The translations under genes were made by a program, and so were the position numbers. The notes beneath the pieces were generated by a model that saw only the letters and a list, made by a program, of their open reading frames with translations, did not search any database and was not told the DNA's origin. Below, one piece after another: positions 60,936 to 64,000 of a DNA stretch of 64,000 nt (the stretch's first letter is position 1; each line of letters begins with the position of its first letter). The stretch comes from Ruminococcus sp. (GTDB lineage: Bacteria; Bacillota; Clostridia; Oscillospirales; Ruminococcaceae), in contig JAFWTA010000023.1 in assembly GCA_017519145.1 (NCBI GenBank), forward strand, positions 62,001-126,000, read 5' to 3'.

Positions 60936-62429
60936 ATGAAACATATTTCTTTGGAAAAACTGGCTGAGACCGTGGTAAACAAGAGAAAAGCCATGGGACT
61001 TTCCCAGACTGCACTGTCCGGGAAGACAGGCATCAACAGGACCATGTTCACAAGGCTCGAAGCAGGAGAATACACTCCATCTGTGGACCAGCTGCTGGCA
61101 CTTTCGGAGGTGCTTGATTTCGATTACAGAGAGCTTTTCACCGATGATGAGAAGAAGGTTTCCGACGTCAGGCGCATGAAGATAGCTGTGGCAGGCACAG
61201 GCTATGTGGGGCTTTCCCTTGCAGTGCTGCTTTCTCAGCACAACGATGTCACTGCCGTTGACATTATCCCCGAAAAGGTGGAAAAGATAAATAACTGGAC
61301 AAGCCCCATACAGGACGACTACATCGAGAAGTATCTTGCAGAGCATGAGGAGCGCGGATTGTCACTGAAAGCAACAACTGACGGCGAATCTGCATACAAG
61401 GATGCTGATTACATCATAGTTGCAGCTCCTACCAACTACGATCCCAAGACCAATTTCTTTGACTGCTCGGCAGTTGAGGCTGTTCTGGAGCTCATAAAAA
61501 AGGTGACCGCTAAAAAGAAAAACAAGCCTGTTATCGTTATCAAGTCCACGATCCCGGTGGGCTACACGGTTCAGGTAAGTGAAAAAATGGGCATGAACAA
61601 TATCATTTTCAGCCCCGAATTTCTTCGTGAGAGCAAGGCACTTTACGACAATCTCTATCCCAGCCGTATCATTGTCGGCTCGGATGAAGCAAACAGAGCG
61701 GCTGCGGAGACATTTGCCGCACTGCTTTACAACGGCGCTGTAAAGACCGATATCCCCGTACTGTTTATGGCTACGACTGAGGCGGAGGCTACGAAGCTCT
61801 TCGTGAACACCTATCTTGCGCTCCGCGTAAGCTATTTCAATGAGCTGGACACCTATGCAGAGGTAAAGTCGCTCAATACTGCCAATATCATCAAGGGAGT
61901 CTGCCTCGACCCCAGAGTGGGCGACTATTACAACAATCCTTCCTTCGGCTACGGCGGATACTGCCTGCCCAAGGACACGAAGCAGCTCCTTGCAAACTAC
62001 CAGAATGTTCCTCAGAATATGATGACAGCTATCGTTGAGTCCAACCGCACAAGAAAGGACTTCATTGCAGACCGCGTCCTCGAGATAGCAGGTACCTACG
62101 GCAACAGCGAGTCCTATTCCAGCGACAGGGAACAGCAGCAGAAGGAGATAATCGTCGGAGTTTACCGTCTTACAATGAAGTCAAATTCCGACAATTTCCG
62201 CCAGTCCTCCATACAGGGCGTTATGAAGCGTATCAAGGCAAAGGGAGCGACTGTCATCATCTATGAGCCTACCCTTGAAAACGGCAGTACATTCTTCGGT
62301 TCACAGGTGGTCAATGACCTGAAAAAGTTCAAGAAGAAGTGCGGCTGTATCGTTGCCAACAGATATGACAGTGTGCTTGATGACGTATCCGAGAAGGTTT
62401 ATACCCGTGACCTGTTCAGGAGGGATTGA
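60936..62429 (+). CDS. UDP-glucose 6-dehydrogenase with fused N-terminal XRE-type DNA-binding domain
   Basis: 497 aa from the ATG at 60936, which has AGGAGG eight bases before it. Residues ~5-65 form a Cro/C1-type helix-turn-helix ([36 protein letters not shown]… [11 protein letters not shown]). From residue ~80 a complete short UDP-glucose dehydrogenase follows: [13 protein letters not shown] (NAD site), FSPEFLRES, and [11 protein letters not shown] with the catalytic Cys. The enzyme oxidises UDP-glucose to UDP-glucuronate with two NAD+. The reading frame is continuous through the ~10-residue linker, so the fusion is real in the sequence. Such a fusion could let enzyme state or UDP-sugar level control transcription; that is inference. 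Confidence 0.9.
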   Translation: MKHISLEKLAETVVNKRKAMGLSQTALSGKTGINRTMFTRLEAGEYTPSVDQLLALSEVLDFDYRELFTDDEKKVSDVRRMKIAVAGTGYVGLSLAVLLSQHNDVTAVDIIPEKVEKINNWTSPIQDDYIEKYLAEHEERGLSLKATTDGESAYKDADYIIVAAPTNYDPKTNFFDCSAVEAVLELIKKVTAKKKNKPVIVIKSTIPVGYTVQVSEKMGMNNIIFSPEFLRESKALYDNLYPSRIIVGSDEANRAAAETFAALLYNGAVKTDIPVLFMATTEAEATKLFVNTYLALRVSYFNELDTYAEVKSLNTANIIKGVCLDPRVGDYYNNPSFGYGGYCLPKDTKQLLANYQNVPQNMMTAIVESNRTRKDFIADRVLEIAGTYGNSESYSSDREQQQKEIIVGVYRLTMKSNSDNFRQSSIQGVMKRIKAKGATVIIYEPTLENGSTFFGSQVVNDLKKFKKKCGCIVANRYDSVLDDVSEKVYTRDLFRRD

Positions 62430-62432
62430 GCT

Positions 62433-63500
62433 ATGGGCAAGGTCAGGACAGACCTTAACGGAAAGTGCATACTTGTAACAGGTTCTCCGGGATTTATCGG
62501 AGCAAATCTGGTGCTGAGACTGCTTTCTGAGATGAGCAGCGGCGCCATCGTCTCCCTCGACAACATGAACGATTACTATGATCCGAAACTGAAAGAGCAT
62601 CGTCTGGGCGTTATTGAAAAAGCAGCCGGGACTTCGCCGGTAAAGCATATCTTCGTAAAGGGCTCCATCGCTGATAAAGCGCTTGTGGATGAGCTTTTCG
62701 GCACCTATCACTTCGACATAGCTGTCAACCTTGCTGCTCAGCCGGGAGCTCGTTACAGTATTGAACATCCCGATGCATATATCAGCTCCAATATCGTTGG
62801 CTTTTTTAATATCCTTGAAGCCTGCCGCCATTATCCTGTGGAGCACCTTGTCTATGCTTCCAGTTCCTCTGTTTACGGCGGAAACAAGAAGATACCTTTC
62901 TCGGTGGAGGATAAGGTGGACGATCCTGTTTCGCTCTATGCGGCTACGAAAAAAAGCGACGAACTTCTGGCACACAGCTACTCAAAGCTCTACAATATCC
63001 CGTCTACGGGACTGCGATTCTTTACGGTCTACGGACCTGCGGGCAGACCCGATATGTTCTATTATTCTGCTGCGAAGACACTGGCAGCCAATGGGAAGAT
63101 AAAGATCTTCAACTACGGGAACTGTAAGCGCGATTTCACCTATATCGATGATATCGTCGAGGGAGTATACCGTGTTATGCAGGGTGCTCCCGAGAAGAAA
63201 AACGGAGAGGACGGACTTCCGCTCCCGCCCTGTGCCATTTACAATATAGGCGGCGGAACTCCCGTAAACCTGCTGGACTTTGTAAACACCCTTCAGGAGG
63301 AGCTCGTCAGAGCAGGCGTACTGCCCTCGGACTATGATTTTGAGGCTCACAGGGAGCTTGTCGGTATGCAGGCAGGCGACGTTCCCGTTACCTATGCTGA
63401 CAGCAAGGCTCTTGAGGATGATTACGGGTTCAGACCAAACATCGGAATCCGCGAGGGACTGAGAAAGTTCGCGGAATGGTACGCTGAGTACTGCAAATAA
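62433..63500 (+). CDS. UDP-glucuronate 4-epimerase (extended SDR)
   Basis: 355 aa, three bases after the dehydrogenase stop, AGGAGGG site. NAD motif GSPGFIGAN (the usual TGGAGFIG varied), NLAAQPGARYS, catalytic SSSSVYGG and YAATKK (Tyr, Lys), FFTVYGPAGRPDM. These match the capsule-type UDP-glucuronate epimerases that make UDP-galacturonate. The preceding gene makes its substrate, so the pair supplies acidic sugars for the polysaccharide. Confidence 0.9.
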   Translation: MGKVRTDLNGKCILVTGSPGFIGANLVLRLLSEMSSGAIVSLDNMNDYYDPKLKEHRLGVIEKAAGTSPVKHIFVKGSIADKALVDELFGTYHFDIAVNLAAQPGARYSIEHPDAYISSNIVGFFNILEACRHYPVEHLVYASSSSVYGGNKKIPFSVEDKVDDPVSLYAATKKSDELLAHSYSKLYNIPSTGLRFFTVYGPAGRPDMFYYSAAKTLAANGKIKIFNYGNCKRDFTYIDDIVEGVYRVMQGAPEKKNGEDGLPLPPCAIYNIGGGTPVNLLDFVNTLQEELVRAGVLPSDYDFEAHRELVGMQAGDVPVTYADSKALEDDYGFRPNIGIREGLRKFAEWYAEYCK

Positions 63501-63506
63501 TATCGG

Positions 63507-63556
63507 AGTCCGCTTGTTTCCTGCGCTTTTGACGTCAGGCAGGCGGACCTTTTATC
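63507..63556 (+). terminator. Probable terminator
   Basis: GTCCGC…GCGGAC arms with an inner CCTG/CAGG pair, followed by CTTTTATC. Confidence 0.6.
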
Positions 63557-63590
63557 TACATATCTTTGAATGAAATGCAGGTGGAGAAGA

Positions 63591-64000
63591 ATGAAAAGCG
63601 GGCGTGTTATCATAGGCTATTATATCTGCATGAAGACCGAGTGCCCGTCATTTACGGGCTTCAGTGCGGACAGATTTCTTTCGGTGAGTGATTGCCTGTG
63701 CGACCATGAACCTCAGATATTCAGGTGTCATGGCTGGGGAAAGAGCGGTGATGACAAAGAGTACAGACACAGATATTTCGCAGACTAGGAAGAATACATA
63801 CAGCTGAGCTTGAAGCTGAGGGAGCTTTTTGAGAACGGACTTTTCTGCTCTGACGGAAGATTTATGCGCAGAGAAGATGCTGTTTATTTTTACACAAGGT
63901 TTTTTAAGAAGCACGACTGCACGCTGGTTGCGGTAAGCACTGATAAAGAGTATGCTTCTCTTGCAGGAGATAAGGACTTTTCTGATAAATATGAGAAGTA
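63591..64000 (+). pseudogene. Unrecognised coding sequence interrupted by in-frame TAG, running off the window
   Basis: ATG at 63591 follows GGTGGAG. The frame reads 65 codons to a TAG at 63786-63788, then stays open in the same frame for the remaining 70 codons to the edge (…LSLKLRELFENGLFCSDGRFMRREDAVYFYTRFFKK…), with coding-like composition. I do not recognise the family. Either a nonsense mutation has broken the gene, or the base is a sequencing error, or two small genes adjoin. The 3' end is outside. Confidence 0.55.

Overview
The window reads as chromosome of a Gram-positive, moderately low-GC Clostridia bacterium of the Ruminococcus type. Supporting signs are strong GGAGG-type ribosome binding sites, TTGACA/TATAAT promoters, a dockerin-like calcium loop in a secreted protein, an ECF-type importer, and a tyrosine-kinase/PHP-phosphatase capsule pair. 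Species cannot be fixed from the sequence alone. I see no rRNA, tRNA or CRISPR array.

Layout. 1-616: decayed end of an IS66-family element. 780-7505 (minus): one very large, AT-richer RTX calcium-binding protein with a lipase-like N-terminal domain whose nucleophile position is Gly. 8160-29412 (minus): a single ~21-kb operon for a yersiniabactin/pyochelin/equibactin-like thiazoline metallophore. It encodes an aryl-AMP ligase, two NRPS proteins with three Cy-A(Cys)-PCP modules and an aryl carrier domain, four thioesterases (two with Cys in place of the nucleophilic Ser, one of them fused to a carrier domain), a thiazolinyl imide reductase, two free-standing condensation-like proteins, a free carrier protein and a saccharopine-dehydrogenase-like oxidoreductase. 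29861-33360 (minus): a paired half-ABC transporter of the YbtP/YbtQ type. 33424-34041 (minus): a TetR regulator. 34540-37344 (plus): a complete ECF importer (S, T and fused A components).

Six copies of an 18-bp palindrome, TGTTAG(C/T)-N6-TAACA, lie at the promoters of the NRPS, half-ABC and ECF units. At the two best-defined promoters it directly abuts the -10 box. TetR has its own different 15-bp operators flanking its promoter, so a second (probably metal-sensing) regulator encoded elsewhere is inferred to control the whole biosynthesis/transport regulon.

37484-40827: response regulator, ABC ATPase, ABC-2 permease and histidine kinase, with phased repeats in front of the transporter. 41210-43483: secreted HExxH protein with a ricin-like lectin tail. 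43731-49118: a TetR-led redox operon (two aldo-keto reductases, a secreted dockerin-flavodoxin fusion, a CMD-cupin protein, a lipoprotein flavodoxin, an iron-sulfur-flavoprotein-like reductase) with two identical palindromic operators. 49280-54469: MacB/Bce-like exporter plus its own two-component system. 54943-63500: surface polysaccharide genes (Wzz/BY-kinase, PHP phosphatase, NeuD-like acetyltransferase, DUF616, DUF1919 and GT-B-like proteins, an HTH-fused UDP-glucose dehydrogenase, UDP-glucuronate 4-epimerase). The window ends in an unrecognised coding sequence interrupted by an in-frame TAG.

The most interesting content is the metallophore island with its shared operator, cysteine-type thioesterases and unexplained side module, followed by the DNA-binding-domain/UDP-glucose-dehydrogenase fusion with palindromes in its promoter.
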